A DNA stretch of 64,000 nt, from NCBI GenBank assembly GCA_036522835.1, contig DATDFB010000125.1:1-64000 (forward strand). The letters are read 5' to 3'. The notes under the pieces were generated by a model, which ran no database searches, was not told where the DNA came from, and was given only the letters and a program-made list of their open reading frames with translations. This DNA comes from DATDFB01 sp036522835. GTDB lineage: Bacteria; Acidobacteriota; Thermoanaerobaculia; Gp7-AA8. Position numbers and translations under genes: made by a program. Positions 24,155 to 34,143 of the stretch are shown one piece after another; position 1 is the first letter of the stretch, and each line of letters begins with the position of its first letter.

Positions 24155-25804
24155 GTGTCTGACGCTACTTCCGATGCCGTGACCATCGCGAAGTCCCGCG
24201 CGCCGCGCGCGGGCTTCGCAGTGCTCGTCGCGGCGGGGATCCTCCTGAGCCGCATCGCCGGACTCGTCCGCGAGCGCGTCTTCGCGCACTACCTCGGCAA
24301 CTCCGCAGCGGCGGGCGCGTTCAAGGCCGCGCTGAAGATCCCGAACTTCCTGCAGAACCTCTTCGGCGAGGGCGTCCTCTCCGCATCCTTCATCCCCGTC
24401 TACGCGCGGCTCCTCGCTGAAGACGACGAGGAGATGGCCGGCCGCGTAGCCGGCGTCATCTTCGCGCTCCTGGCGGCCATCGTCGGCGCCATCGTCCTCG
24501 TCTGCGTGCTCGTCACGCCGTGGATCATCGACCTCATCGCGCCCGGCTTCGAGGGCGCCGTGCGCCTCTTGACGATCCGGATCGTGCAGATCCTCTTCCC
24601 CGCGACCGGGCTCCTCGTCCTCTCCGCCTGGTGCCTCGGCGTGCTCAACAGCCATCGCAAGTTTTTTCTCTCCTACGCCGCGCCGGTCCTCTGGAACATC
24701 GCGATGATCGCGACACTAATCTACTTCGGCACGCGCATGACGCAGTCGAAGCTCGCCGTCGCGCTGGCGTGGGGGACGGTGGCCGGCTCGGCGCTGCAGT
24801 TCGGCGTTCAGGTACCGTTCGTCTGGCGCTACGCGCCGCGGATCCGGCCGGCGCTGACGACGGCGCTCGCGCCGGTGCGCGAAGTCATTCGGGCGTTCTT
24901 TCCCGTTGTCATCGGCCGCGGCGTTGTGCAGCTCAGCGGCTACATCGACCAGGTCATCGCCAGCTACCTCGGCACGGCGGCGGTGTCGGGCCTGGCGTAT
25001 GCGCAGACGATCTACTTTCTGCCGATCAGTCTCTTCGGGATGTCGGTGGCCGCGGCGGAGCTGCCGCAGATGTCGGGGACGCTCGGCTCCGACGACGAAG
25101 TCAGCGCCTCGCTGCGGCGCCGGCTCGAGCGGGGCCTCCGTCAGATCGCGTTCTTCGTCGTCCCGTCGGTCATCGCCTTCATCTTCATCGGGCGCGTGCT
25201 CGTGGCGGCGCTGTATCAAACGGGGCAGTTCCGCGGCGAAGACACGCTGTACGTCTGGTACATCCTGATCGGCTCGACGGTGGGCCTGTTGGCCGCCACG
25301 CTCGGGCGGTTGTACTCATCGGCGTTTTACGCGCTGCGCGATCCGAAGACGCCGCTGCGCTTCGCGGTCGTGCGCGTGAGCCTGACGGCGGTGCTCGGCG
25401 TGCTCTTCGCCTTTCCGCTGCGCCCGTACATTGTCGCGGCCATTCGCTTGTTGCACCTGCGCGTGCCGCAGCTCGTGGAGGGGGAGTCGCTCCTCGGCGC
25501 GATCGGCCTGACGGCGTCGGCGGGCATGGCCGGGTGGATCGAGTTCGCGCTGCTGCGCCGCGCGCTGGCGCGCCGCATCGGCGCCGTGCGCCTGGCGCCG
25601 TCGTTCCTCGGCCGCCTGTGGGCCTCGGCCGTCGCCGCGGCCATCGTCGCCGTGGCGTTCGATCTGATGCTCGGGCCGCACAACCATATTCTTCAGGCCA
25701 TGCTGGTGGCGGGGGCGTTCGGCGCCGTCTACTTCGCTGCGGCGATCGCGGTGGGGCTGCCCGAGGCCATGGCGACGCTGTCGCGCCTGCGGCGACGGCG
25801 TTGA
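24155..25804 (+). CDS. murJ: lipid II flippase MurJ
   Basis: A 549-residue polytopic membrane protein of the MviN/MurJ family that flips lipid II across the inner membrane for peptidoglycan synthesis. The N-terminal family signature is clear (LLSRIAGLVRERVFAHYLGN, ALKIPNFLQNLFGEGVLSAS), and about 13-14 hydrophobic segments follow. RLYSSAFYALRDPKTPLRFA is the typical motif of helix 9-10. The GTG start is chosen because the first helix begins at about residue 20. The upstream 97 bp contains a weak 7-nt-like pattern (CAGAACG, CAGCATG, GCAGAAT). Confidence 0.95.
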   Translation: MSDATSDAVTIAKSRAPRAGFAVLVAAGILLSRIAGLVRERVFAHYLGNSAAAGAFKAALKIPNFLQNLFGEGVLSASFIPVYARLLAEDDEEMAGRVAGVIFALLAAIVGAIVLVCVLVTPWIIDLIAPGFEGAVRLLTIRIVQILFPATGLLVLSAWCLGVLNSHRKFFLSYAAPVLWNIAMIATLIYFGTRMTQSKLAVALAWGTVAGSALQFGVQVPFVWRYAPRIRPALTTALAPVREVIRAFFPVVIGRGVVQLSGYIDQVIASYLGTAAVSGLAYAQTIYFLPISLFGMSVAAAELPQMSGTLGSDDEVSASLRRRLERGLRQIAFFVVPSVIAFIFIGRVLVAALYQTGQFRGEDTLYVWYILIGSTVGLLAATLGRLYSSAFYALRDPKTPLRFAVVRVSLTAVLGVLFAFPLRPYIVAAIRLLHLRVPQLVEGESLLGAIGLTASAGMAGWIEFALLRRALARRIGAVRLAPSFLGRLWASAVAAAIVAVAFDLMLGPHNHILQAMLVAGAFGAVYFAAAIAVGLPEAMATLSRLRRRR

Positions 25805-25807
25805 ACT

Positions 25808-25816
25808 TGCTACCAT
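25808..25816 (+). promoter_or_regulatory. possible extended -10 promoter element
   Basis: TGCTACCAT, identical to the element before the cupredoxin gene, lies 4 bp after the murJ stop and 10 bp before the GTG of the peptide ABC ATPase. If used, the transcript would start almost at the GTG, giving a leaderless mRNA. Confidence 0.3.
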
Positions 25817-25825
25817 CCCCGTCGC

Positions 25826-26812
25826 GTGCTCCTCGAAGTCCGCAAGCTCCGCACCTCCTTCTTCACCGGCGACGGCGTCGTGCACGCGGTCGACAACGTC
25901 TCCTTTGACGTGGAAAAGGGAGAAGCCGTGGCGCTGGTGGGGGAGTCGGGCTGCGGCAAGAGCGTGACGGCCATGTCGATCATGCGCCTCGTCGCGCCGC
26001 CGGGGCGGATCACCGGCGGCGAAGTGCGGTTCAAGGGCCGCGACCTCGTGACGCTGAGCGAAAAAGAGATGCGCGACGTGCGCGGCGACGACGTGGCCAT
26101 GGTCTTCCAGGAGCCGATGACGTCGCTCAACCCGGTCTTCAAGATCGGCGATCAGGTCGCGGAGGCGATCCGCATCCATAAGAAGGTGTCGAAGCGCGAG
26201 GCGCGGAAGCGGGCGGGGGAGATGCTCGAGCTCGTGTCGATCCCCGATCCGATCAAGCGCCTCGACGACTACCCGCACCAGCTCTCCGGCGGCATGCGCC
26301 AGCGGGTGATGATCGCCATGGCGCTGTCGTGCGATCCGGAGCTCCTCATCGCCGACGAGCCGACGACAGCGCTCGACGTCACGATCCAGGCCCAGATCAT
26401 GGAGCTCCTGGCCTCCCTGCAGAAACGCCTCGGCCTGGCCATCCTCCTCATCACGCACGACCTCGGCGTCGTCGCCGAGTTCTGCGAGCGCATCATCGTC
26501 ATGTACACCGGCCGCATCGTCGAGGAGGCGCCGGTGCGCGACCTCTTCGCGGCGCCGGCGCACCCGTACACGCGCGGCCTGCTCAAATCGCTGCCGAGCC
26601 TCGCGGGCGACGGCACGGCCAAGCGTCTGACGACGATCGCGGGCATGGTCCCGCCGATCTACGCGCTGCCGCCCGGCTGCAAGTTCAATCCGCGCTGCCC
26701 CGATGTGATGCCGATCTGCCTCGGCAACGAGCCCGCGCGGATGCTGGTCGGACCGCAGCACGACGCGCGCTGCTATCTTCACGGCGACAACGCCGATCCG
26801 GAGCGCATGTGA
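25826..26812 (+). CDS. oligopeptide/dipeptide ABC transporter ATPase (DppD/OppD type)
   Basis: A 328-residue ABC ATPase that powers peptide import. Walker A is GESGCGKS (39-46). The Q-loop region is VFQEPMTSLNPVFKIGDQV, the signature LSGGMRQRVMIAMAL, and Walker B LLIADEPTTALDVTIQAQIM. The C-terminal oligopeptide-transporter extension (HPYTRGLLKSLPSL, then PPGCKFNPRCPDVMPIC) has the conserved cysteines often binding Fe-S. Partner ATPase follows after a repeat element; matching binding protein and permeases are 11-14 kb downstream. The GTG start has no obvious Shine-Dalgarno. Confidence 0.95.
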   Translation: MLLEVRKLRTSFFTGDGVVHAVDNVSFDVEKGEAVALVGESGCGKSVTAMSIMRLVAPPGRITGGEVRFKGRDLVTLSEKEMRDVRGDDVAMVFQEPMTSLNPVFKIGDQVAEAIRIHKKVSKREARKRAGEMLELVSIPDPIKRLDDYPHQLSGGMRQRVMIAMALSCDPELLIADEPTTALDVTIQAQIMELLASLQKRLGLAILLITHDLGVVAEFCERIIVMYTGRIVEEAPVRDLFAAPAHPYTRGLLKSLPSLAGDGTAKRLTTIAGMVPPIYALPPGCKFNPRCPDVMPICLGNEPARMLVGPQHDARCYLHGDNADPERM

Positions 26813-26824
26813 AACGCGAAGCCT

Positions 26825-26893
26825 CAATGGAGGACAGGCACTCGTGCCTGTCCCTCGCGAGCCAGGACAGGCATGAGTGCCCGTCCTCCATGG
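26825..26893. repeat. palindromic repeat family 2, double copy between ABC ATPase genes
   Basis: ATGGAGGACAGGC and GCCTGTCC form one hairpin, then GGACAGGCATG and GTGCCCGTCCTCCATGGAG form the mirrored half, so the element is two inverted copies around CTCGCGAGC. It fills the space between the two ATPase genes. The same words occur inside mutS2. Confidence 0.8.
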
Positions 26894-26903
26894 AGAGCGA
26901 GGC

Positions 26904-27962
<1,059 letters not shown>

Positions 27963-28012
27963 ACAATCCGTAACTCATTTCGTACATGAGGCGAGTCTGA
28001 GGAGGAATTCGC

Positions 28013-29731
28013 ATGTCGCAAATCCGCCGTGTCCTGATCTCCGTTTGCATCGCGCTGAGCGCGACCGCGCTCATCGCGCAGACGCCAGGGACGACGACAA
28101 CCACGCAGCAGGAACAGAAAGAAGAGACGTACACCTCGCCGGTGACGGCCGAGACGGACAAGGACGTCAGCGATCCCCGGGCGATGAAGCTCTCGCTCGA
28201 CGACGCCATCCGCACGGCCGTGGGACAGAACCTCGGCGTGCAGGTGACGCGCTACGGCTACCGCGAAGCCGGCGAGAGCCTGCGCGAGGCCTACGGTCCG
28301 TTCGACTGGTTCACGACCGCCGACATCGAGCACTCCAGCCGCGAGAATCCGGTCTCGTCGCAGGCAACGGCCTCGGCCAGCCGGAACACGTTCGTCAACC
28401 TCGGCGTGTCGCAGCTGCTGCCGACCGGCGGCACGTATTCGATCGACTTCAACAACAACCGTCTCGTGCAGACCGGCGGCTTCACCACGGTGTCGCCGGC
28501 GTTCGGGTCGTCGCTCTCGCTCGGGCTGCAGCAGCCGCTGCTGCGCAACTTCGGCATGGACATCAACCGCCGGCAGATCACGATCGCGCGGAACACGCTG
28601 GGCATCAACTCCGAGGAGTTCCGGCGCATCCTGATCAACACCGTCGTCAGCACGGAGCAGGCCTATCTCGACCTCGTCTACGCGCGGCGCTTCGTCGACG
28701 TGCAGAAGGAAGCGCTCTTCCTGGCGCGCGACCAGGCCCGCATCACCCAGATCCGCATCAACGTCGGCGCCTCGGCGCCGCTCGACATTCTTCAGCCGCG
28801 CGTGCAGATCGCCACGACCGAGGAGTCGCTCATCGCCGCGGTGGCGGCCGTGCGCGACGCCGAGGACCAGCTTCGGGCGCTGCTCAACCTCCCGCAGGAG
28901 GAGTGGGACCGTCCGATCGTGCCCACCGAAGCCGTCACGTACAACCCGATGACGATCAACGTCCAGGACTCGCTGGCGCGCGCGTTCGACCTCCGGCCGG
29001 AGCTCCGCGAGTCGCAGCTCACCACGGCCAACGCGCAGGTGCAGTACACCTACGCGCGCAATCAGGTCCGGCCCAAGCTCGACGCCATCGTCAACTACAC
29101 CGCGGCCGGCCTCGGCGGCCGCGCGCCGATCGTCGATCCGGCCACCGATCAGATCATCGGCTTCGACTCGACCGGCTTGCCGCACGCCGTCGGCCAGGTC
29201 CTCGGCAATGACTTCCCGTCGTGGACCGTGGGCGTCCTCGTCGGCGTGCCTGTGCTGAACATCGGCGCGCGCGCCGAGGCCAAGCGGGCGGAGCTCGAAG
29301 TCGACCGCACCCGCGTCTTGACGGACCAGACGCGTCAGAGCATCGCCCTCGAGGTGCGCAACACGGCGCGCGCCATCGACACGGCGGCGAAGGAGATCAC
29401 CGCCACGAAGACCGCGCGCGAGGCCGCGGAGCAGAACCTCGACGCGGAGCGGAAGCGCTACGAGAACGGCATGACCACGATCTTTCAGGTCCTGCAGATC
29501 CAGCAGCAGCTCTCCGACGCCCGCGCCCGCGAGCTCCAGGCCCTCGTCGCCTACAACAAGGCCGTCTCCGCGTATCACCGCGCCGTCGGCGACCTCCTCG
29601 ACGTCCGCAACATCAAGGTGGAGCAGGAGCCGGTGCAGGAACCGCGTCTCTTTACTTTCTTCGATCGGTATAGTTGGCTGAATTACGAAAAGCAGCAGTC
29701 CAACGCCAATACCGAGGAGAAGAAGAAATGA
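28013..29731 (+). CDS. TolC family outer membrane efflux protein
   Basis: A 572-residue outer membrane channel. Signal peptide residues 1-22 (VLISVCIALSATALIAQ). An extended linker then leads to two repeated alpha-helical/beta units of the TolC fold (LSLDDAIRTAVGQNLGVQVT; FDLRPELRESQLTTANAQVQ; YENGMTTIFQVLQIQQQLSD). TolC forms the exit duct of tripartite exporters; here the adaptor and ABC pump genes follow with 4-bp overlaps (first ATGA), so it is the first gene of a complete MacAB-TolC-like operon. A strong GGAGGAATT lies just before the ATG. Confidence 0.93.
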   Translation: MSQIRRVLISVCIALSATALIAQTPGTTTTTQQEQKEETYTSPVTAETDKDVSDPRAMKLSLDDAIRTAVGQNLGVQVTRYGYREAGESLREAYGPFDWFTTADIEHSSRENPVSSQATASASRNTFVNLGVSQLLPTGGTYSIDFNNNRLVQTGGFTTVSPAFGSSLSLGLQQPLLRNFGMDINRRQITIARNTLGINSEEFRRILINTVVSTEQAYLDLVYARRFVDVQKEALFLARDQARITQIRINVGASAPLDILQPRVQIATTEESLIAAVAAVRDAEDQLRALLNLPQEEWDRPIVPTEAVTYNPMTINVQDSLARAFDLRPELRESQLTTANAQVQYTYARNQVRPKLDAIVNYTAAGLGGRAPIVDPATDQIIGFDSTGLPHAVGQVLGNDFPSWTVGVLVGVPVLNIGARAEAKRAELEVDRTRVLTDQTRQSIALEVRNTARAIDTAAKEITATKTAREAAEQNLDAERKRYENGMTTIFQVLQIQQQLSDARARELQALVAYNKAVSAYHRAVGDLLDVRNIKVEQEPVQEPRLFTFFDRYSWLNYEKQQSNANTEEKKK

Positions 29732-30471
29732 CGGATGTGAGTCCGGCGGCCGAAGCGCCGCCCAACGCGAAGCCCTCCAGCCCGTTCAGCCGCATCATCG
29801 GCGTGCTCTTTTCACCGGGTCAGACCTTCGCGGACATCGCCCGCAAGCCTGACTGGGTCGTGCCGGCGGTCATCATCGTACTCGTCGCGCTGGCCGCGGC
29901 GATCGTGACGGTGCCGCGCATCGACTTCGAGAGCCAGTTCCGCGAGAGCTTCGAAGCGAAGGGGGTGTCGGGGCCGCAGATGGAGCAGGGGATGAAGTTC
30001 GCGGTGGCCATCACAAAGGGAATGCAGTACCTCAGCCCGCTGCTCATCATCGGCTTCATCGCCGTGGCCGCGCTGCTGTACTGGGTGGGCACGAAGATGA
30101 TGGGCGGCGTGGCCACGTATGCGCAGGTCTTCTCCGTGGTCCTTTACTCCTGGATGCCGCTGGTCATCCGCTTCCTGGTGCGCATCCCGATCGTGCTGAC
30201 GAAGCAGTCGATCCCGCCGCAGGAGGTGGAAACGGTCGTCAAATCGAGTCCGGCCTTCCTGACCAGCTTCAAGGCCAATCCGATGCTATGGGCGGTCTAC
30301 CAGCGCTTCGACCTCTTCCTGATCTGGACGCTCATCCTGGTGGTGATCGGGCTGGCCGCGGCGTCGCGGCTGTCGAAGGCAAAGACCGCGGTCGTCGTGT
30401 TCGTGGTCTGGTGCATCGGGACGCTCTTCGCGGTGGGCGGCGGGGCGATGGCGAAGATGAGGGCTAAGTGA
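29728..30471 (+). CDS. YIP1 family membrane protein in efflux operon
   Basis: A 247-residue inner-membrane protein with a Pro-rich cytoplasmic start, then FSRIIGVLFSPGQTFADIAR, the entry of the YIP1 domain, and about five membrane segments (PAVIIVLVALAAAIVTV; YLSPLLIIGFIAVAALLYWV; ILVVIGLAAASRLS). Function in bacteria is unknown. It overlaps tolC by ATGA and the adaptor by GTGA, so it is locked into the efflux operon and may assist assembly or lipid/substrate supply. An in-frame start 18 codons earlier lies inside tolC and is rejected. Confidence 0.85.
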   Translation: MTDVSPAAEAPPNAKPSSPFSRIIGVLFSPGQTFADIARKPDWVVPAVIIVLVALAAAIVTVPRIDFESQFRESFEAKGVSGPQMEQGMKFAVAITKGMQYLSPLLIIGFIAVAALLYWVGTKMMGGVATYAQVFSVVLYSWMPLVIRFLVRIPIVLTKQSIPPQEVETVVKSSPAFLTSFKANPMLWAVYQRFDLFLIWTLILVVIGLAAASRLSKAKTAVVVFVVWCIGTLFAVGGGAMAKMRAK

Positions 30472-31687
30472 AGCGGGCGCTGATCATCGGCGGCGCCATC
30501 ATCGTCGTCATTCTCATCGTTTTCTTCAGCATCAAGTCCGGCTCGTCGAACGCCGAGCAGGTCTACATCGAGCCGGTGAAGGCGAAGAAGATCGAGTCCG
30601 TCGTCACGGCGCCGGCGGAGATCAATCCCAGTCTCAAGGTCAACATCAGCGCGCACATCGTCGGCAAGATCGAGCACCTCTACATCAAAGAAGGCGACAT
30701 GGTGCGCCGCAACCAGAAGCTCATCGACCTGGAGCGTCCGGCCTACGAGGCGCAGTACCAGCGCGCGCAGGCCGAGGTGCAGAACCGGCGGATCGAGGTC
30801 GAGCGAGCGCGCGTGGGGCTGGCGACGGCGGACCTCGCGTACAAGCGCGCCGTGAACATGCAGCAGCAGGGGATTCAGGCCCAGGAGCTCTTCGAAAAGG
30901 CCAAGCTCGACATCGAGAACGCCCGCGCCGCCTACGCCTCGTCGCAGGAAGGGGTGCGCCAGGCCGTGGCGCTGCTGACGTCGGCGCAGACGGATCTGTC
31001 GCACACGACGATCGTCTCGCCGATCGACGGGAAGGTCGTGGAGCTCAACGCGCACGAAGGGGAGGTCGTCGTCACCGGGACGATGAACAACCCTGCCTCC
31101 GTCATCGCCGTGATCGCCGACCTGGCGGAGATCCTGGCCGAGGCGGACGTCGGGGAGACGGAAGTCGTCGGCATCAAGCTCGGGCAGCCGGCCAAGATCA
31201 AGGTCGACGCCGTGCCGGACAAGGAGTACGTCGGCCGCGTCGTGGAGATCGGCAGCTCGGCCACGCAGCGCGCCGGCGCCGGCGCGGGGATGCGCTATTT
31301 CAAGGTGAAGTCGGCCATCGAGAACGCCGACGACCGGCTGCGCCCCGGCATGACGGCGCAGGTGTCGATCACGACGCTCTCCGAGCCGAACGCGGTGGTG
31401 GTGCCGATCCAGGCCGTGATCGAGCGCGTGCCGCCCACGCCGGGAGCGAAGAAGACCGAGACGGTCGACGAGAACGCGCCGAAGAAAAAATACGTATTCG
31501 TGGTGAAGGACGGCGTGGCCAAGATGACCGAGGTGACGACCGGGATCAGCGACACGACCAACGTGGCCATCCGGAGCGGCGTCAAAGCGGGCGACAAGAT
31601 CGTGACCGGACCCTTTCGGATCCTGAAGAGTCTCAAGGACGGCGCGCACGTCGAGGCGACGAAGGAGCCGGCGAAGGAGACCAAGAC

Positions 31688-31691
<4 letters not shown>
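30468..31691 (+). CDS. periplasmic adaptor of MacA/HlyD family
   Basis: A 407-residue membrane-fusion protein linking the ABC pump to TolC. One N-terminal membrane segment (LIIGGAIIVVILIVFFSI) is followed by a biotinyl-lipoyl-like hairpin (VNISAHIVGKIEHLYIKEGD), a coiled-coil hairpin of about 90 residues (YQRAQAEVQNRRIEVERARV to DLSHTTIVSPIDGKVVELNA), a beta-barrel domain and a membrane-proximal domain (VFVVKDGVAKMTEVTTGISD). Starts at GTG overlapping the YIP1 stop, ends overlapping the ATPase start (TTGA). Confidence 0.94.
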
Positions 31692-32379
<688 letters not shown>

Positions 32380-32380
<1 letters not shown>

Positions 32381-32414
32381 TGCTGTGTGCTGTGTGCTGT
32401 GTGCTGTGTGGGGT
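32380..32414 (+). repeat. left heptamer arm, GTGCTGT x4 (locus 2)
   Basis: Four perfect GTGCTGT units in tandem (32380-32407) are followed by GTGGGGT. The array starts in the stop codon of the ATPase gene. The inner junction TGGGGTC is also found next to the heptamers at 35997-36003. Confidence 0.9.
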
Positions 32415-32458
32415 CTACGTGGGGTGGAAAAGTTGCGCGCCGAGGGACAATCGAGTTC

Positions 32459-32881
32459 ATGAGAATTGAACGATTCGAAGACATTGTCGCCTGGCAGAAA
32501 GCGCGGAAACTCGTAACCGCGATTTATAAGCTCACTCGCACAGAGCCGTTTCGGCAAGACTACGCCCTGCGGAACCAGCTCCGCAGTTCCGCGATCTCGA
32601 TTCCAGCGAACATCGCTGAAGGCTTCGAGCGGAACAGGACGCGCGAATTTCATCAATTCCTTTCGATTGCGAAAGCTTCCTGTGCTGAGCTGCGCACCTA
32701 CTTGTACATCGTGGGCGATATCGAATACGCCACTCCCGAGGAGACAGAACGGTTGATGAGCGCTGCGCGAGAGGTCACGAACTACATCGGTGCGCTCCGT
32801 TCGAGCGTCGCAAAAAATCTGCGACGCCCACACAGCACACAGCACTCAGCACTCAGCACTCGAAAGCGCGCATGTTCGTAG
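32459..32881 (+). CDS. four-helix-bundle protein (23S rRNA intervening-sequence-protein family)
   Basis: A 140-residue protein. Residues 1-118 match the four-helix-bundle/IVP family (also related to the accessory Avd protein of diversity-generating retroelements): FEDIVAWQKARKLVTAIYKL, then the highly conserved LRNQLRSSAISIPANIAEGF, EFHQFLSIAKASCAELRTYL, and a last helix near LMSAAREVTNYIGALRSS. The family usually ends near 115-125 residues; here the final ~18 residues (RRPHSTQHSALSTRKRACS) are read out of the right heptamer arm. The molecular role is unknown; family members are pentameric, basic, nucleic-acid-associated proteins. It sits inside an efflux operon, with its stop overlapping the permease start by 10 bp. 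Confidence 0.88.
   Translation: MRIERFEDIVAWQKARKLVTAIYKLTRTEPFRQDYALRNQLRSSAISIPANIAEGFERNRTREFHQFLSIAKASCAELRTYLYIVGDIEYATPEETERLMSAAREVTNYIGALRSSVAKNLRRPHSTQHSALSTRKRACS
32832..32859 (-). repeat. right heptamer arm, ACAGCAC/TCAGCAC x4 (locus 2)
   Basis: Four tandem units, the reverse complement of GTGCTGT/GTGCTGA. The inner junction (GTGTGGGCGTC on the minus strand) resembles that of the left arm (GTGTGGGGTC). The arm overlaps the 3' end of the four-helix-bundle gene and ends 12 bp before the permease ATG. Confidence 0.9.
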
Positions 32882-34089
32882 AAAACGTCAAGATCGCCCT
32901 CCGCGCCATCGGCGCCAACAAAATGCGCTCCATCCTCACCGTCCTGGGGGTGATGATCGGCGTGGCCGCGGTCATCGCCGTCGTCTCGCTCGTGCAGGGG
33001 ATGCAGTACCAGATCTCCAGCCAGCTCGAGAACATCGGCGGGACGTTCGTGCGCATCGTGCCGGACTTCTCGCGCTCGCGCGGGAATCCGTTCCTACCCA
33101 TCCCGCAGCTCACGGCGGACGATTCGGAGGCCATTTCCAAGGCGCCGGCGGTCTCGGCGGTGACGCCGGTGTTCATCGGGCAGGTCGGGCTGAAGTCGGG
33201 CGACACGCGCCACGACACGACGCTCTACGCCGTCAACCAGAGCTACCCGGACATCGCCCACCAGTACGTCGACCGCGGGCGGTTCTTCACCCTCCTCGAC
33301 GAAGAGGCCAAGAAGCGCGTGGCCGTCATTGGCGCGGAAGCGGCGCGGTCGCTCAACCTCGACGACCCCGTCGGCAGAGAGATCCGCGTCGACGCCAACA
33401 ACTTCACCATCGTCGGCATCATGGAGAAGCGCGGGGCGATGCTCGGCAACGATCCGGACGACGTCATCTACATCCCCTTCGCCACCGCGCAGATCCTCTA
33501 CGGCCCCGACCAGATGAAGCACCTGCCGATTCTCATGCAGGTGCGCAGCCGGGACGAGATCGAGCTGGCCACGAGCGAAGTCAAGGACATCCTCCGCTCC
33601 CGGCACCACCTCAAGAAAGGGGAGCCGGACGACTTCCAGATCAACTCCCAGGAAGAGCTCCTCAAGACCTTCTCGACGATCATGAACACCACCACCGGCA
33701 TCATGGGCGGCGTGGTCGGCATCGCTCTTTTGGTCGGCGGGATCGGGATCATGAACATCATGCTCGTCTCCGTCACGGAGCGGACGCGCGAGATCGGCAT
33801 CCGCAAGGCCATCGGCGGCCGGCGGCGCGACGTCCTCCTGCAGTTCCTGATCGAGGCCATCACGCTCTCGGGCATCGGCGGCGCGATCGGCATCGCCGGC
33901 GGCTACGGCACCGCGGCGGCGGTGAGGTTCATGCTCAAGAAGTGGGTGGAGTTCCCGCCGGTGCACACGCCGCTGTGGGCGATCCTCCTCGCCTTCGGCT
34001 TCTGCGCAGTGCTCGGCGTGATCTTCGGCATCTATCCGGCGGCGAAGGCCTCGAAGCTCGATCCGATCGAAGCGCTTCGTTACGAGTGA
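32872..34089 (+). CDS. ABC transporter permease of MacB/FtsX type
   Basis: A 405-residue permease. One membrane helix near the N-terminus (ILTVLGVMIGVAAVIAVVSL), a large periplasmic domain (about 45-270, MacB_PCD type) and three C-terminal helices containing the FtsX motif (MNIMLVSVTERTREIGIRKA, IFGIYPAAKASKLDPIEALR). With the ATPase, adaptor and TolC it makes a MacAB-TolC-like exporter of drugs, peptides or lipids. The ATPase gene is now about 490 bp upstream because of the inserted unit, so translation coupling is probably to the four-helix-bundle gene instead. Confidence 0.95.
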   Translation: MFVENVKIALRAIGANKMRSILTVLGVMIGVAAVIAVVSLVQGMQYQISSQLENIGGTFVRIVPDFSRSRGNPFLPIPQLTADDSEAISKAPAVSAVTPVFIGQVGLKSGDTRHDTTLYAVNQSYPDIAHQYVDRGRFFTLLDEEAKKRVAVIGAEAARSLNLDDPVGREIRVDANNFTIVGIMEKRGAMLGNDPDDVIYIPFATAQILYGPDQMKHLPILMQVRSRDEIELATSEVKDILRSRHHLKKGEPDDFQINSQEELLKTFSTIMNTTTGIMGGVVGIALLVGGIGIMNIMLVSVTERTREIGIRKAIGGRRRDVLLQFLIEAITLSGIGGAIGIAGGYGTAAAVRFMLKKWVEFPPVHTPLWAILLAFGFCAVLGVIFGIYPAAKASKLDPIEALRYE

Positions 34090-34143
34090 TTGACCGGGCA
34101 CGAAAGGCGAAATAGGGTCGGGAGGAGTACAGTTAGACCCGTC

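Noticed and set aside
29674..29727. Upstream start for the YIP1 gene inside tolC
   Set aside because: It lies within coding sequence of tolC, and the ATGA-coupled start gives a normal N-terminus.
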